Part shown: piece after piece, positions 29,324-38,347 of the stretch | How the letters are laid out: each line of letters begins with the position of its first letter | How positions within the stretch are numbered: the stretch's first letter is position 1 | Source: Kordiimonadales bacterium | GTDB taxonomy: Bacteria; Pseudomonadota; Alphaproteobacteria; Sphingomonadales; Kordiimonadaceae | Assembly (NCBI GenBank): GCA_002401685.1 | Contig: NVTU01000010.1 | Coordinates: 26,241-76,759 of the forward strand | Direction: 5' to 3' | Length of the DNA stretch: 50,519 bases | Program-made: the position numbers and the translations under genes | The notes under the pieces: generated by a model | Database searches by the model: none | What the model was told of the DNA's origin: nothing | Seen by the model: the letters and a program-made list of their open reading frames with translations, nothing else

Positions 29324-30124
29324 ATGGACCACACTTTGTTTCAAAAAATAAAATCATTGGTCTGGCCTGGAGCGAACATCACCCGGTGCATTGGCACGTA
29401 CCATAAAACCGGCTCCGTGTGGCTGCAGGGTATCTTCAGCGAACTTGCGGATGAACTAGGCCTCCAGTTCACTGAAGTCGAAATCGATACGCACCTAGCG
29501 CCAAGTGCTCTGAGTAACGCATTTATTTTCAATCATAGTACCCGGTTCCCCCCTACCATGTATGCCGAGCCAGTTTCTGGCGTGCGAATAATAAGAGACC
29601 CTCGCGACATGGTAATCTCAGCGGCGCATTACCATTGTTGGGCGCCGGAACCATGGCTTCATGCTGCGCAGGATTTATTTGGCGGCAAAAGTTATTGCGA
29701 GACCATCAAGTCTTTGGACACTGCGCAGGAAACATACAGTTTCGAAATGCGTAACACGACAAGCTACGTCATACGGCAGATGGTAAATTCAGACGGCGAC
29801 ACGGCTTTACATAATTTCGTCGACAAAAACTTCCTGACCATCCGCTACGAGGACCTAATAACTGACGCTGACTTAGTCGAAGTGAAAAAGATTTGCCGAC
29901 AGCTTAAGATTTCGCTCAAAAAGACGTCAGAGATATTCTTTAAAAAGTCACTATTTGGGCAGCAGAAGCCCGACGGCGAGCACATTCGGTCCGGTAAAAC
30001 ACAGCAGTGGAAAACAGCGTTTACCAAAAGTACCGCGGAAGATTTTGCAAGCCTACACCAGGCCTCTCTTGAAGCGCTGGGATATGAGACCGACGCCTCG
30101 TGGCTCGATCATTTTAAGAACTAA
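29324..30124 (+). CDS. PAPS-dependent sulfotransferase (Sulfotransfer_1)
   Basis: An intact 266-residue cytosolic sulfotransferase. The 5'-phosphosulfate loop is TYHKTGSVWLQG (about 25-36), the 3'-phosphate site is RIIRDPRDMVISA (about 87-99), and the C-terminal cofactor clamp is HIRSGKTQQWKTAFT. It transfers sulfate to an unknown hydroxyl acceptor, probably a glycan or lipid. The gene closely follows the ABC exporter, so export of a sulfated lipid is a possible but unproven link. No sulfate-activation genes are in the window. Confidence 0.88.
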   Translation: MDHTLFQKIKSLVWPGANITRCIGTYHKTGSVWLQGIFSELADELGLQFTEVEIDTHLAPSALSNAFIFNHSTRFPPTMYAEPVSGVRIIRDPRDMVISAAHYHCWAPEPWLHAAQDLFGGKSYCETIKSLDTAQETYSFEMRNTTSYVIRQMVNSDGDTALHNFVDKNFLTIRYEDLITDADLVEVKKICRQLKISLKKTSEIFFKKSLFGQQKPDGEHIRSGKTQQWKTAFTKSTAEDFASLHQASLEALGYETDASWLDHFKN

Positions 30125-30271
30125 TCAGTAAAGACGCTATAGTCTACACAGGCCCCTTGTGTCGTGGGCTTACCGCGTCATGGGGCAACTGTATCATAGG
30201 CCTACCCTGGGTCATGGGATCACCTATCACCTCGAAGCCCGCTGTAATTTGTCTTTTGCCAACGCCTTTGC

Positions 30272-31363
30272 CTATCGTTGCGTCAGCCGCATCTCGATAC
30301 GCCTGTTACGACCATATGCGAATATGTTATCTGCGGGATCAATCGGCTGATGCTCGCCAAAGCCAGCTGCTGCAAGCCTGCTTGCTGGCACGCCTGCCTC
30401 GATCAGAAACTCAACGACACTGATCGCGCGCGCGCTTGAAAGTTCCCAGTTGCTTTTAAAAAGAGCGTTCGATATTGGCCGCTTATCTGTATGGCCGTCT
30501 ACCCGCAAAATCCACGGCAATTCACCCGGAATTTCCTTCGATATTGAAACCAGTGTTTCAGCAAATTTACGCATCTCAGCGCGGCCCACAGGGCCCAGCT
30601 CTGCGCTGGCGCTGGCGAAAAGTAATTCCGATGCAAAAACAAACCTGTCGCCTTCAATCCGAATTTCAGGCCGCGTCGATAGCACTTCTTTCAAGCGGCC
30701 AAAGAATTCAGACCGGTACCCAGCGAGCTCCTGCACTTTACTGGCCAAAGCCCGGTTCAATCTGCGCCCCATGTCGACAATAACCGCTTGATTGCGCCTG
30801 TCACGCTCGTCACTGGCGTCCAGCGCATTACTCAAACGTGCCAATTGTTCTCGTAGGGCTGTAATGTTATTCTGCAGCTGTATCACCTGCGCCTGTGCCC
30901 GGCGCGACAACACCTGTTCTTCCGAGAGAGCAGCTGCGGACAGTCCAAATTTCTCCGTAAGATCAGCCGCGTCTGCTTCAAACCTTTCGCGCGCTGCCGT
31001 CATTTCTGCCAGCCGTGTATCAGATACAGTAAACGCTGACCTCAAAGCATCCAGGTCCGCACTGATTTTATCCCGGTCTGCGTTAGCGACGTTTAGCGAT
31101 GCGGCCAAATCAGTCATACTCGTGCGCAGCGTTGAATTCGCTTGTTGTTCAAGTTTCAGCAGATTGCCGAGCTGAGCCACCTGCCCGCGCAGTTCAGCAA
31201 GCGCTTGGTCTCGCCCAGTGATTGCCTGCCCCAAGAAGAATTGCGACAAAACGAACATCGACAAAAGGAAAATAATCACGAGTAGTAATGATGACAATGC
31301 GTCAACAAAACCCGGCCAGCTGCTGTCCGGTGCCTGCATGCCGCGGCGGCGCCCGCCCATCAT
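30272..31363 (-). CDS. OmpA/MotB-type peptidoglycan-binding membrane protein
   Basis: A 363-residue inner-membrane protein with one helix near residues 20-45 (FVDALSSLLLVIIFLLSMF). A long coiled coil covers about 50-225, and a C-terminal OmpA domain follows, with LRVDGHTDKRPIS, NWELSSARAISV and NRRIEMRLT. The layout is MotB-like. It begins 30 bases after the ExbB/MotA-like gene, so the two form a stator-like pair anchored to the wall. Flagellar function is unlikely given the absence of flagellar genes; an envelope role is inferred. Confidence 0.88.
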   Translation of the reverse strand: MMGGRRRGMQAPDSSWPGFVDALSSLLLVIIFLLSMFVLSQFFLGQAITGRDQALAELRGQVAQLGNLLKLEQQANSTLRTSMTDLAASLNVANADRDKISADLDALRSAFTVSDTRLAEMTAARERFEADAADLTEKFGLSAAALSEEQVLSRRAQAQVIQLQNNITALREQLARLSNALDASDERDRRNQAVIVDMGRRLNRALASKVQELAGYRSEFFGRLKEVLSTRPEIRIEGDRFVFASELLFASASAELGPVGRAEMRKFAETLVSISKEIPGELPWILRVDGHTDKRPISNALFKSNWELSSARAISVVEFLIEAGVPASRLAAAGFGEHQPIDPADNIFAYGRNRRIEMRLTQR

Positions 31364-31393
31364 GCTGAAATACCCATCATGTTAACTCACCGG

Positions 31394-32575
31394 TCATATA
31401 TGCGGCGTCCCGCTGGTATCGTCTTCACTGCGCTTATCAAGCGTAGCCGCCAGAGTACGTGACAATAGTTTCAATTCAGAGCGCAGCCCTGCTACCACGG
31501 CGTCAGATGATCTTTCTTGTTCAGCAATCATTCGCTTGATGCCAATGTCCATATTGACGATATGCTGCTTAGTGGCATCATCCATTCCGCCGGTCGCTGG
31601 TGCGAAGTCCGGTCTCTGGTTACTTTCCGCCAGACCAGCAATCGCCGCCGTCAATGACCTATTAGCCTCATCACTTCGGCTTGCTTGCTCAGCTTGATTG
31701 CTCATTTGGTCAGACAGTGAGGCCAGCACTTCTGCAATGCCTGTCATCGTTGCTACGGTTTGCTGGCGGCTATCCTCAGATTGCTTCATTGTACGCTGCA
31801 ACCGGTCAATACCGTCCGCTGTTTGCTCCAATACCGCCGTCATGTAGGAGTTCGGACTAGCGACGCCTTCTGACATCTCGCTGCGAGAAAGGTGCGTTAC
31901 TGACGCCAACCAATCTTCAACCCCGTTATAGAAACGCGTCTGGGCCTGACTGGCCTGCAAGTCCATAAAGCCAAGCATCAAACTGCCCGCTAAACCAAAC
32001 AGGGAACTGGAAAAGGCCGTACCCATGCCTGCGAGCGGTGCCTCAAGGCCCGCTTTCAACTCGTCGAACATCAAGGCGGTGTCACTGCCGTCCACAGTCA
32101 GGCTTTTGATGGTGCCGCCGATCGCACCAATGGTGCCAAGAAGCCCCCAGAAGGTCCCCAGTAAGCCGATTAGGATCAACAACTGTGTAAAATACCGGCT
32201 GGTCTCGCGGCTTTCTTCAAGCCGTGTCGCTATCCCGTCGAGAACAGAGCGCATGGACATGGTAGAAAGCCGCATGCCGCCTTCCGCCTGCGCCGCTAAC
32301 AGTGCCGCGGCTGGAGCCATAAGCTTGGGCGTAACCGTTGTAACCGCACCTTCTTGGCGCTTAAAGGCTGTAATCCAGTCAAGTTCAGGTTTCAAGTCCA
32401 CCACACGCCGGAACGCAATCACCAGCCCAATGAGCAGTGTGACCATAATCACCCCGTTCAGGGCTACATTCGCGGCAAATGCTCCGGCCAACGCATCTTT
32501 AAGGAAAACACCCAAAAGCGCCACCGCTAGGACAAACAAGGTCATCCGGGTGATAAATTTCTGCGGTTTCAGCAT
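31394..32575 (-). CDS. MotA/TolQ/ExbB-family membrane protein
   Basis: A proton-channel-type protein of 393 residues. Two helices lie in the first 60 residues. The paired helices of the MotA/TolQ core follow: LLILIGLLGTFWGLLGTIG, then PLAGMGTAFSSSLFGLAGSL with the conserved Gly/Ser face. A cytoplasmic coiled-coil tail follows from about residue 240. It works with the OmpA-like partner just downstream. The pair resembles a wall-linked energising complex. It is not Zorya, because no effector genes are adjacent. Confidence 0.88.
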   Translation of the reverse strand: MLKPQKFITRMTLFVLAVALLGVFLKDALAGAFAANVALNGVIMVTLLIGLVIAFRRVVDLKPELDWITAFKRQEGAVTTVTPKLMAPAAALLAAQAEGGMRLSTMSMRSVLDGIATRLEESRETSRYFTQLLILIGLLGTFWGLLGTIGAIGGTIKSLTVDGSDTALMFDELKAGLEAPLAGMGTAFSSSLFGLAGSLMLGFMDLQASQAQTRFYNGVEDWLASVTHLSRSEMSEGVASPNSYMTAVLEQTADGIDRLQRTMKQSEDSRQQTVATMTGIAEVLASLSDQMSNQAEQASRSDEANRSLTAAIAGLAESNQRPDFAPATGGMDDATKQHIVNMDIGIKRMIAEQERSSDAVVAGLRSELKLLSRTLAATLDKRSEDDTSGTPHI

Positions 32576-32687
32576 GTCGTAGGCTCTCCCTCAAGAAGAA
32601 ATCAAACTGCGCTATGAGCTTAGCAGCATTTTGACCCTAGTTTAGGGGCGAAATTGTGACTTGCAATGAGAAGGTTGCGAGAAAATG

Positions 32688-33383
32688 TTATCTAGCCGCT
32701 AAAAAAGCGTCTACGGCCGCTTGTTGTTCTGCGCGTGGCGTTGTCAAAAGCTTTATCGCCAGGCCATGTATTGGGGCCATCACTGAGTGTGCCGAGATCC
32801 TACTAATAAAGCCCGCTGTTTTTGGCCAGCGCTCTGTATCAATGCGCCAATCTGCGAAACTAGCGTTTAAAAACATCGTGGTAAGAGCAATATCAGCGAC
32901 CGATATTTCACCGAATATACACCCTTTATCGGGTACAAAACTTTCTAGATAATCCATGCACTCGGGAATCATTTTAGTAAGAGCCTGCTCGATTAAGGCC
33001 TCGTTACTTTCGAGTTTTAACAGGGGCTGGATACGCTTTTGAAAAAACAATGCAAGCACAGCACCCCGGCCGATTTTCTCATCTGCATACTCTTCTAGCC
33101 AACGCCCTTGCGCCCGGTCCTGTACGTTCTCGGGGAAAACCGTGATCGTAGGAGCAATGTCTTCCAAATACTGAATGATAACGGTCGAGTCTGGAAGAAT
33201 GAAATCCCCATGCTTTAAAACAGGGACCCGCAACATCGGGCTAATGGCGCGAAACTCTTCCGTCGGGAAAAAAGGAACTTGTGGGGTCAGCTTGTAATCC
33301 AAGCCCTTCAGTTCAAGAACAGCCATCACTTTGCGAACGAAGGGCGAAATTGGCGTGCCGATAAGCGTTAATGGTTCGCGCAT
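32688..33383 (-). CDS. Glutathione S-transferase family protein
   Basis: A cytosolic protein of 231 residues. The thioredoxin-like N-domain opens LIGTPISPFVRKVMAVLELK, with Ser in the catalytic position of SPF. LPDSTVIIQYLEDIAP is the glutathione-binding turn, followed by the helical C-domain. The substrate is unknown. The gene stands alone, on the strand of its neighbours. Confidence 0.88.
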   Translation of the reverse strand: MREPLTLIGTPISPFVRKVMAVLELKGLDYKLTPQVPFFPTEEFRAISPMLRVPVLKHGDFILPDSTVIIQYLEDIAPTITVFPENVQDRAQGRWLEEYADEKIGRGAVLALFFQKRIQPLLKLESNEALIEQALTKMIPECMDYLESFVPDKGCIFGEISVADIALTTMFLNASFADWRIDTERWPKTAGFISRISAHSVMAPIHGLAIKLLTTPRAEQQAAVDAFLAAR

Positions 33384-33464
33384 GGTAAAACTCTCTTTTT
33401 ACTGCTCAGGCATTCATTCTGCCACTGCAGCATAATCTAAGGATTTACCCGCCAGCTACAAGAA

Positions 33465-33496
33465 AATGGCCACCAAACTTACGTATAGCGGCCATT
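33465..33496 (-). terminator. Possible terminator after the IMPase-like gene
   Basis: AATGGCC and GGCCATT form a 7-bp stem with an 18-base loop, followed on the - strand by TTCTT. It is weak but well placed, 29 bases after the stop. Confidence 0.4.
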
Positions 33497-33524
33497 CAAA
33501 GCTATTCAGACAAAAGCAGGGAGC

Positions 33525-34328
33525 TTAAGCGAGGGTGCGGTGCACTCTTTTCAAAGCGCGCTCAACAGGCGCATGCAGACGGTCATTCGCGGCGACAACA
33601 GTCTCGGCCGCGATCACGTTATTGCCGCCTTTCAAATTGCTGGCGTACCCACCAGCTTCGCGCACAAGCAGCGCCCCAGCAGCAACCGACCAAGGGCTCG
33701 CTGCAGTGAGCCAGCATGCGTCCAACCTGCCTGCGGCTACATAGGCCAAATCAAGCGATGCAGTGCCAAAGCTGCGAATACCCGCAACCGTCGGCAAAAA
33801 TTCTGCGATCTCCGCCATATAAGTAGCGCGACCTTCAGGTGAGTTCACCGGTGCGCCAGTTGCCAAAAGGGCCTCGTCCATCTTAACCCGACCAGACACC
33901 CTAATACGCGTATCATTAACATACGCACCTTGCCCCCGCTCCGCCCAGAAAAGCTCATCTGTTAGCGGCGCATAAACAACCGCGGCGGTGATTTCACCCC
34001 GTTCTTCAACAGCAAGTGTTAGCGAAAAATGCGGCAGGCCGTGCTCAAAGTTTGTAACGCCCTCTAGTGGGCCAACAATGAATTTGGCTTCACCGCGTTT
34101 AGGCTCTGACACCACAGTGTCAGACAGCATGCCAAAATCTGGCCGCACACGGAAAAGCTCATCCACAAGCACTTCTTCGGTTTTCTTACGAGCCATCTGA
34201 ACAAAGGATGTTGGGCCATTTTTCGAAACCTGCAATTGCTCAACTTCGCCAAAATCACGGCGCAAATTGCGACTGGCCTTCATAAGAGCAGCAACCATTA
34301 CATTGATGAGCGGAGAACGACGTGCCAT
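33525..34328 (-). CDS. Inositol monophosphatase family protein lacking metal ligands (pseudoenzyme)
   Basis: A 267-residue SuhB/IMPase homologue, starting at the ATG at 34,328 (MARRSPLINVM). The frame also opens at a TTG four codons earlier. The fold blocks are clear, such as TDELFWAERGQGAYVND and GTASLDLAYVAAGRLDA. Each metal motif is changed: GEE is SDT, DPxDGT is GPLEGV, and the late PWD is PWS. The early acidic site (DFV-x-x-D) is SFVQMAR. It should not hydrolyse phosphate esters. It lies just downstream of efp on the same strand. SuhB of E. coli also acts without catalysis on RNA polymerase, so a regulatory role is possible (inference). Confidence 0.88.
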   Translation of the reverse strand: MARRSPLINVMVAALMKASRNLRRDFGEVEQLQVSKNGPTSFVQMARKKTEEVLVDELFRVRPDFGMLSDTVVSEPKRGEAKFIVGPLEGVTNFEHGLPHFSLTLAVEERGEITAAVVYAPLTDELFWAERGQGAYVNDTRIRVSGRVKMDEALLATGAPVNSPEGRATYMAEIAEFLPTVAGIRSFGTASLDLAYVAAGRLDACWLTAASPWSVAAGALLVREAGGYASNLKGGNNVIAAETVVAANDRLHAPVERALKRVHRTLA

Positions 34329-34426
34329 GTGAGCGTCCAATTCTTAAAGGGTGCATTGCACCAGATTAATGATACTAAAAACAAGCGCTGCAGCAGTAGA
34401 CTACAGCTTAGAAATTTGGTTAAGCC

Positions 34427-34990
34427 CTATTCAGCGCGGCTAACATACTCACGCTCTTCAGTGGAGACCACGATCTTGTCACCCTGTTTCACAAAAGGTG
34501 GCACACCAACGCGGATACCATTTTCGAGCGTAGCAGGCTTATAAGAACTGGAAACCGTCTGGCCTTTAATTACAGGCTCAGTCTCAGCCACTTCAAGGGT
34601 TACCTTGTCAGGCAGCGCAACGCCGAGCGGGCTTTCATCGTGGAATTCAATTTTTACACCCATGCCGTCCTGCAGGAACACAGTGGCATCGCCAATGTCC
34701 TCAGCTGAGATAGCGATCTGTTCGTAGGTTTCGCCGTCCATAAAGGTATACATATCGCCGTCCGCAAAAAGAAATTGGTAATCGCGCTGTTCAAGGCGCG
34801 CTTTTTCCACTTTCTCACTGGCGCGGAAGCGTTCGTTCAATTTGGTGCCGTCTCTAAGATTCTTAAGCTCAACCTGCAAATATGCACCGCCTTTACCTGG
34901 CTGCGTATGGGATGTTTTCACTGCGCGCCACAGGCCGCCCTTATGTTCAATCACATTACCAGGGCGAATGTTATTGCCGTCAATTTTCAT
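34427..34990 (-). CDS. efp: Elongation factor P
   Basis: Relieves ribosome stalling at polyproline. It has 187 residues from the ATG at 34,990, which has AAGG ahead of it. The first domain has the loop [13 protein letters not shown]; its Lys33 is the residue usually lysylated by EpmA. The OB domains carry [19 protein letters not shown] and a C-terminal [16 protein letters not shown]. epmA and epmB are not in the window. An IMPase-like gene follows 98 bases downstream. Confidence 0.96.
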   Translation of the reverse strand: MKIDGNNIRPGNVIEHKGGLWRAVKTSHTQPGKGGAYLQVELKNLRDGTKLNERFRASEKVEKARLEQRDYQFLFADGDMYTFMDGETYEQIAISAEDIGDATVFLQDGMGVKIEFHDESPLGVALPDKVTLEVAETEPVIKGQTVSSSYKPATLENGIRVGVPPFVKQGDKIVVSTEEREYVSRAE

Positions 34991-35253
34991 GACAAAGCCT
35001 TTCAAATCTCAAAAATCAAAGAACGATAGTGGGCGCGGTCTATCAGATTATGTGAGAGGAAGCAACGGTACAGGCTAGGTGCTCCGTGAATATCCAGCGG
35101 AACACGGTTTTCATTGGTGAAATCTACGCTGATACGCCTTTAATCTTAAAAGGAACCCTCTGTGCCACATAACACAAAATTGAGAAGTAGGACCTAGTGG
35201 CAACGGAAACCCGTGGTTATCACCGGTATAATTCACATTGGGCGGAATTAGCT

Positions 35254-35595
35254 ATGACTAATCCAGTCGATCTGGCTGTTGGCCAACGCGTGCGGCAGCT
35301 GCGTAAAGAACGCCGTATTACACAACAGAAACTTGCCGAAGCCATTGGCCTCACGTTCCAACAAATTCAAAAATACGAACGCGCCGGTAACCGCATTTCT
35401 GCAAGCAAATTAGTGGGAATAGCAGGAATTCTTGAAGTTCCAGTTGCGGACTTATTCACATCTGTTGACGAGCATATCGATGGTGGGTTGGACGCTGATG
35501 ATCTAAAGACCCTTTTAGGCTGCGCGGCCAACATGAGTGAAGATATGCGCGAGCACTTTGTAGGCGTTCTAGGCGCCATCGCAAAATCCAATTAA
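35254..35595 (+). CDS. XRE-family helix-turn-helix regulator
   Basis: A DNA-binding protein of 113 residues from the ATG at 35,254 (ribosome site GGCGGAA); a GTG at 35,197 would add 19 residues with no family match. The HTH spans about residues 10-65: VGQRVRQLRKERRITQQKLA, then FQQIQKYERAGNRIS and PVADLF. This is a common alphaproteobacterial one-domain regulator type, related to those that affect the cell cycle or biofilm. Its targets are unknown. It has no partner gene. Confidence 0.87.
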   Translation: MTNPVDLAVGQRVRQLRKERRITQQKLAEAIGLTFQQIQKYERAGNRISASKLVGIAGILEVPVADLFTSVDEHIDGGLDADDLKTLLGCAANMSEDMREHFVGVLGAIAKSN

Positions 35596-35748
35596 ACGGC
35601 GCAAGGCGGCCTCGGCCTGAGAACACCACAGACTTTGTCGCGTGCTAAGTAACATTAATGTGAGAAAAACCGGCTATATGTGTATTGGCAGAACCCCAAA
35701 CTAAAGTCATAAGTTTGCTTAGTTTTTTTCGATTAATTGGGGCATTCT

Positions 35749-36309
35749 ATGACTAAATACTTATTTTTGTTACTTATTTTAATCACTGGTTTCACAACTG
35801 CCAACGCGGTTCCTGCTGACTTAGGCCCTGCAATTGGTTCCGCCGTTGCAAGCGAAATTGAAGCCAGGGATCAAAACGGTATTGAGAAAAATTTTGCGGC
35901 GATAACCGGGAAGAAAGGCACTGTCCTTGTTTTCTTTCGTTCGGCCAAATGGTGTCCCTATTGTCAGGTGCAGCTTAAAAAGCTTGAAAAAACTGCGACG
36001 CACGAAATCACCGCACGCGGTTACAACCTAGTTGGTATTAGCTATGACAGCCCGGAAACACTGAATAAGTTCAGTAAAAAGCAAGGCATCAGTTTCCCTC
36101 TGTTGTCAGACGAGGGATCCAAGATCATTAAATCCTTTGATATTTTGAACAACGAACTCAAGCCCGGGCACGGGGCGTACGGCATCCCTTACCCAATTAT
36201 CATCATTACGGACGAAAGCGGTAAAGTGACCGCCAAATTATTTGAAGAAGGGTACAAGAAACGCCCGGAAACAGAAGTTATTCTGACCACACTCGACGGC
36301 CTTTCCTAA
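35749..36309 (+). CDS. Exported peroxiredoxin-like (AhpC/TSA) protein
   Basis: A 186-residue protein with a signal peptide (TKYLFLLLILITGFTTANA) and then a thioredoxin-fold redoxin domain. The redox site is RSAKWCPYCQVQL, with Cys69 and Cys72 in a CxxC, so it may act as a thiol oxidoreductase or peroxidase in the periplasm. ISYDSPETLNKFSKKQGI and the proline loop YGIPYPIII complete the fold. The ATG at 35,749 is preferred over an upstream one because it begins the signal peptide. A terminator follows. Confidence 0.85.
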   Translation: MTKYLFLLLILITGFTTANAVPADLGPAIGSAVASEIEARDQNGIEKNFAAITGKKGTVLVFFRSAKWCPYCQVQLKKLEKTATHEITARGYNLVGISYDSPETLNKFSKKQGISFPLLSDEGSKIIKSFDILNNELKPGHGAYGIPYPIIIITDESGKVTAKLFEEGYKKRPETEVILTTLDGLS

Positions 36310-36317
36310 GCTAAATG

Positions 36318-36349
36318 AAAACGGCCAGAGGGAAACCTCCGGCCGTTTT
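36318..36349. terminator. Bidirectional terminator between the peroxiredoxin gene and thiE
   Basis: AAAACGGCC-x-GAGG and CCTC-x-GGCCGTTTT pair around GAAA, with one A-C mismatch. The T-runs on both strands fit two convergent genes. Confidence 0.88.
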
Positions 36350-36374
36350 CATTTCATGTCGATGTTTCGGGAAG

Positions 36375-37022
36375 CTAAGCCAGTGCTTTGCCAAATGCTT
36401 TAACCGCAGCCACGGGGCCATCCTTGTGCCCCCATACGCTGCCACTCACGGCAACAAAATGCGCACCTGCATCGGCAACTTGCCTGCAGTTTTCAGGCGT
36501 AATGCCACCAATGGCGACACACGGCACGTCAGTTACTTCGTCCCAATCTGTCAGTATTTCCATCAATGTTTCTGTGCCGACAACATCGGCATCAGGCTTG
36601 GTTTCGCTTTCGAAGCACGCACCAAACGCCACATAGTTTGCGCCTTGATCACCTGCCTGAAACGCCATGTCTTTGCTAGCGTGGCAGGTAACACCGATAT
36701 CTTTATCTGCACCGAGCAAACTGCGTGCCGACGCTAGGCCGCCGTCGTTCTGCCCCAAATGCACACCGTCCGCACCAGTTTGTTCTGCAATGTCGGCTCT
36801 GTCATTGATCAACAGAGCAACTTCGTGCGCGTGGCAAATGGGCAATAACGTCTCTGCAGCACCAACGATAGTTTCGTCGTCGGCTCCCTTCAAGCGAAGT
36901 TGCAGGCAAACGACTTCACCAGTCGCCAGCACATCATCCAGCACTTTCGCAAAAGCCTGCAAATCCTCGATCACAGGAGGGGTAATCAAATACAGCAAGC
37001 AAGTCTCTTTGGTATCAGCCAT
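36375..37022 (-). CDS. thiE: Thiamine phosphate synthase-like protein
   Basis: Joins the thiazole and pyrimidine moieties to make thiamine phosphate. It has 215 residues in a TIM barrel, with LQLRLKGADDE, LINDRADIAEQTGADGVHLG and the C-terminal phosphate loop AIGGITPENCRQVADAGA. These are ThiE/TenI family marks. A TenI-like member cannot be excluded, since the usual GP-FxT-K segment is ACFESETKPDA. It lies 45 bases after fba and is probably on the same message. No TPP riboswitch is visible. Confidence 0.8.
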   Translation of the reverse strand: MADTKETCLLYLITPPVIEDLQAFAKVLDDVLATGEVVCLQLRLKGADDETIVGAAETLLPICHAHEVALLINDRADIAEQTGADGVHLGQNDGGLASARSLLGADKDIGVTCHASKDMAFQAGDQGANYVAFGACFESETKPDADVVGTETLMEILTDWDEVTDVPCVAIGGITPENCRQVADAGAHFVAVSGSVWGHKDGPVAAVKAFGKALA

Positions 37023-37067
37023 AAATAATCGTCCCTGATTTTCTTCTGTTATTGGTCGAAAGTAAAG

Positions 37068-38132
37068 TTACGCGCTAGCCATTGAATGGCCTTTTGAGCC
37101 AAGGTCATCAAACGCCTCATCAAGCCGCGTTACAAGTGCCTGTTCGCATTTACGCAGCCATGCCCGCGGGTCATATTGCTTTTTGAACGGCGTACCGGTT
37201 TCTGGGTGTACCTGCCATTTAAAGGCATCACTGTGTTCTCCCACATAAGCACCAATAGCTTCTGAGAAAGCAAACTGAGTATCGGTATCGATGTTCATTT
37301 TAAACACACCGTATCCGACAGCCTCTTCAATCTTGGCCTTTTCCGAACCAGAGCCACCGTGGAATACAAAATTCAGTGGGTTCGTTGCAGTGCTGCGCGC
37401 TGCCTGCACCATATCCTGAGACGCTTTCAAAATCTCAGGCCGCAGTTTCACGTTCCCCGGCTTATACACACCGTGCACATTACCAAAAGACGCTGCGACA
37501 GAAAAATGACCAAGCGGCATCAACAAGTCATACGCCTTCAAAACATCCTCAGGCTGGGTGTAAAGGCTAGGGTTTTCAAAATCGTCATCAACATCAGCGC
37601 CAACGCCGTCCTCTTCTCCGCCGGTAACACCGAGCTCAATCTCAAGGCTCATCCCCATAGGGGCCATATCTTTAAGAACCCGCGCACATGTATCCAAATT
37701 GAAATCGATATCTTCGCCAGACAGGTCAAGCATGTGAGAGCTATAAAGCGGAACACCTGTCTTCGCGATATTTTTGCGGCTCTCTTCAACCAAGGCCTCT
37801 ACCCATGGGATCAGCTTCTTATCTGCGTGGTCGGTATGAAGGATCGCGCAAATACCGTAATGTTCCGCCAGCAAATGCACATGCTGGGCAGCAGAAACCG
37901 CGCCAAGAACCTTCGCACCGAAGCCGTCTTCAAGACTTTTTCCGGCATAAAACTGTGCGCCGCTATTAGAAAATTGAATGATAACGTCGGAGCGATTTTT
38001 AGCGGCTGCTTCCATAACGGCGTTAATCGAATTTGTGCCAACGACATTGACGGCAGGCAAGGCAAAGCCTTTGGCTTTACTGTTTTCCACAAGGGCGGCG
38101 TAATCATCGCCGAACACAACACCTGGTTTCAT
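37068..38132 (-). CDS. fba: Class II fructose-bisphosphate aldolase
   Basis: Zinc-dependent aldolase splitting fructose-1,6-bisphosphate. It has 354 residues of the long class IIA type. Motifs are ALPAVNVVGTNSINAVMEAA, the zinc and catalytic site ILHTDHADKK, SLEIELGVTGGEEDGV and the phosphate loops FHGGSGS and NIDTDTQ. It has an ATG start. It is separated from pgk by the opposite-strand lipoprotein-kinase cassette. Confidence 0.96.
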   Translation of the reverse strand: MKPGVVFGDDYAALVENSKAKGFALPAVNVVGTNSINAVMEAAAKNRSDVIIQFSNSGAQFYAGKSLEDGFGAKVLGAVSAAQHVHLLAEHYGICAILHTDHADKKLIPWVEALVEESRKNIAKTGVPLYSSHMLDLSGEDIDFNLDTCARVLKDMAPMGMSLEIELGVTGGEEDGVGADVDDDFENPSLYTQPEDVLKAYDLLMPLGHFSVAASFGNVHGVYKPGNVKLRPEILKASQDMVQAARSTATNPLNFVFHGGSGSEKAKIEEAVGYGVFKMNIDTDTQFAFSEAIGAYVGEHSDAFKWQVHPETGTPFKKQYDPRAWLRKCEQALVTRLDEAFDDLGSKGHSMASA

Positions 38133-38260
38133 AATATTTTCCGTTTTTCCGGTTTATTGGGGCGCATAAACAGCGGCCAAACCCCGCATGTTCACGTTGT
38201 CTCTTTGATACACAAAGCAGTAAGCAAGAGCAACAAAAGTTGATGTATTCAAACCCAGTT

Positions 38261-38276
38261 TTAATCCATACTTAAC
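38261..38276 (+). promoter_or_regulatory. Perfect CtrA-type box
   Basis: TTAA-TCCATAC-TTAAC matches the full CtrA consensus TTAA-N7-TTAAC. It lies in the spacer between fba and the lipoprotein gene, 71 bases ahead of the GTG at 38,348. Either divergent gene could be controlled; position favours the sensory cassette. Confidence 0.55.
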
Positions 38277-38347
38277 AGATGATCAGTAAGCTCTGTCAAA
38301 GGTTTGGGGGATCAGCAACAAGGTCGCAAGAAAAGCGAGTTTTTAGA

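Noticed and set aside
30272-32575. MotA/ExbB-like plus OmpA/MotB-like pair as a Zorya anti-phage system
   Set aside because: Zorya needs ZorC/ZorD or ZorE effectors beside the pair. The neighbours here are a glutathione transferase and ordinary metabolic genes, and the pair resembles a housekeeping envelope complex of this class.
37023-37067. TPP riboswitch before thiE
   Set aside because: The spacer after fba is only 45 bases and shows none of the conserved TPP-box sequences.
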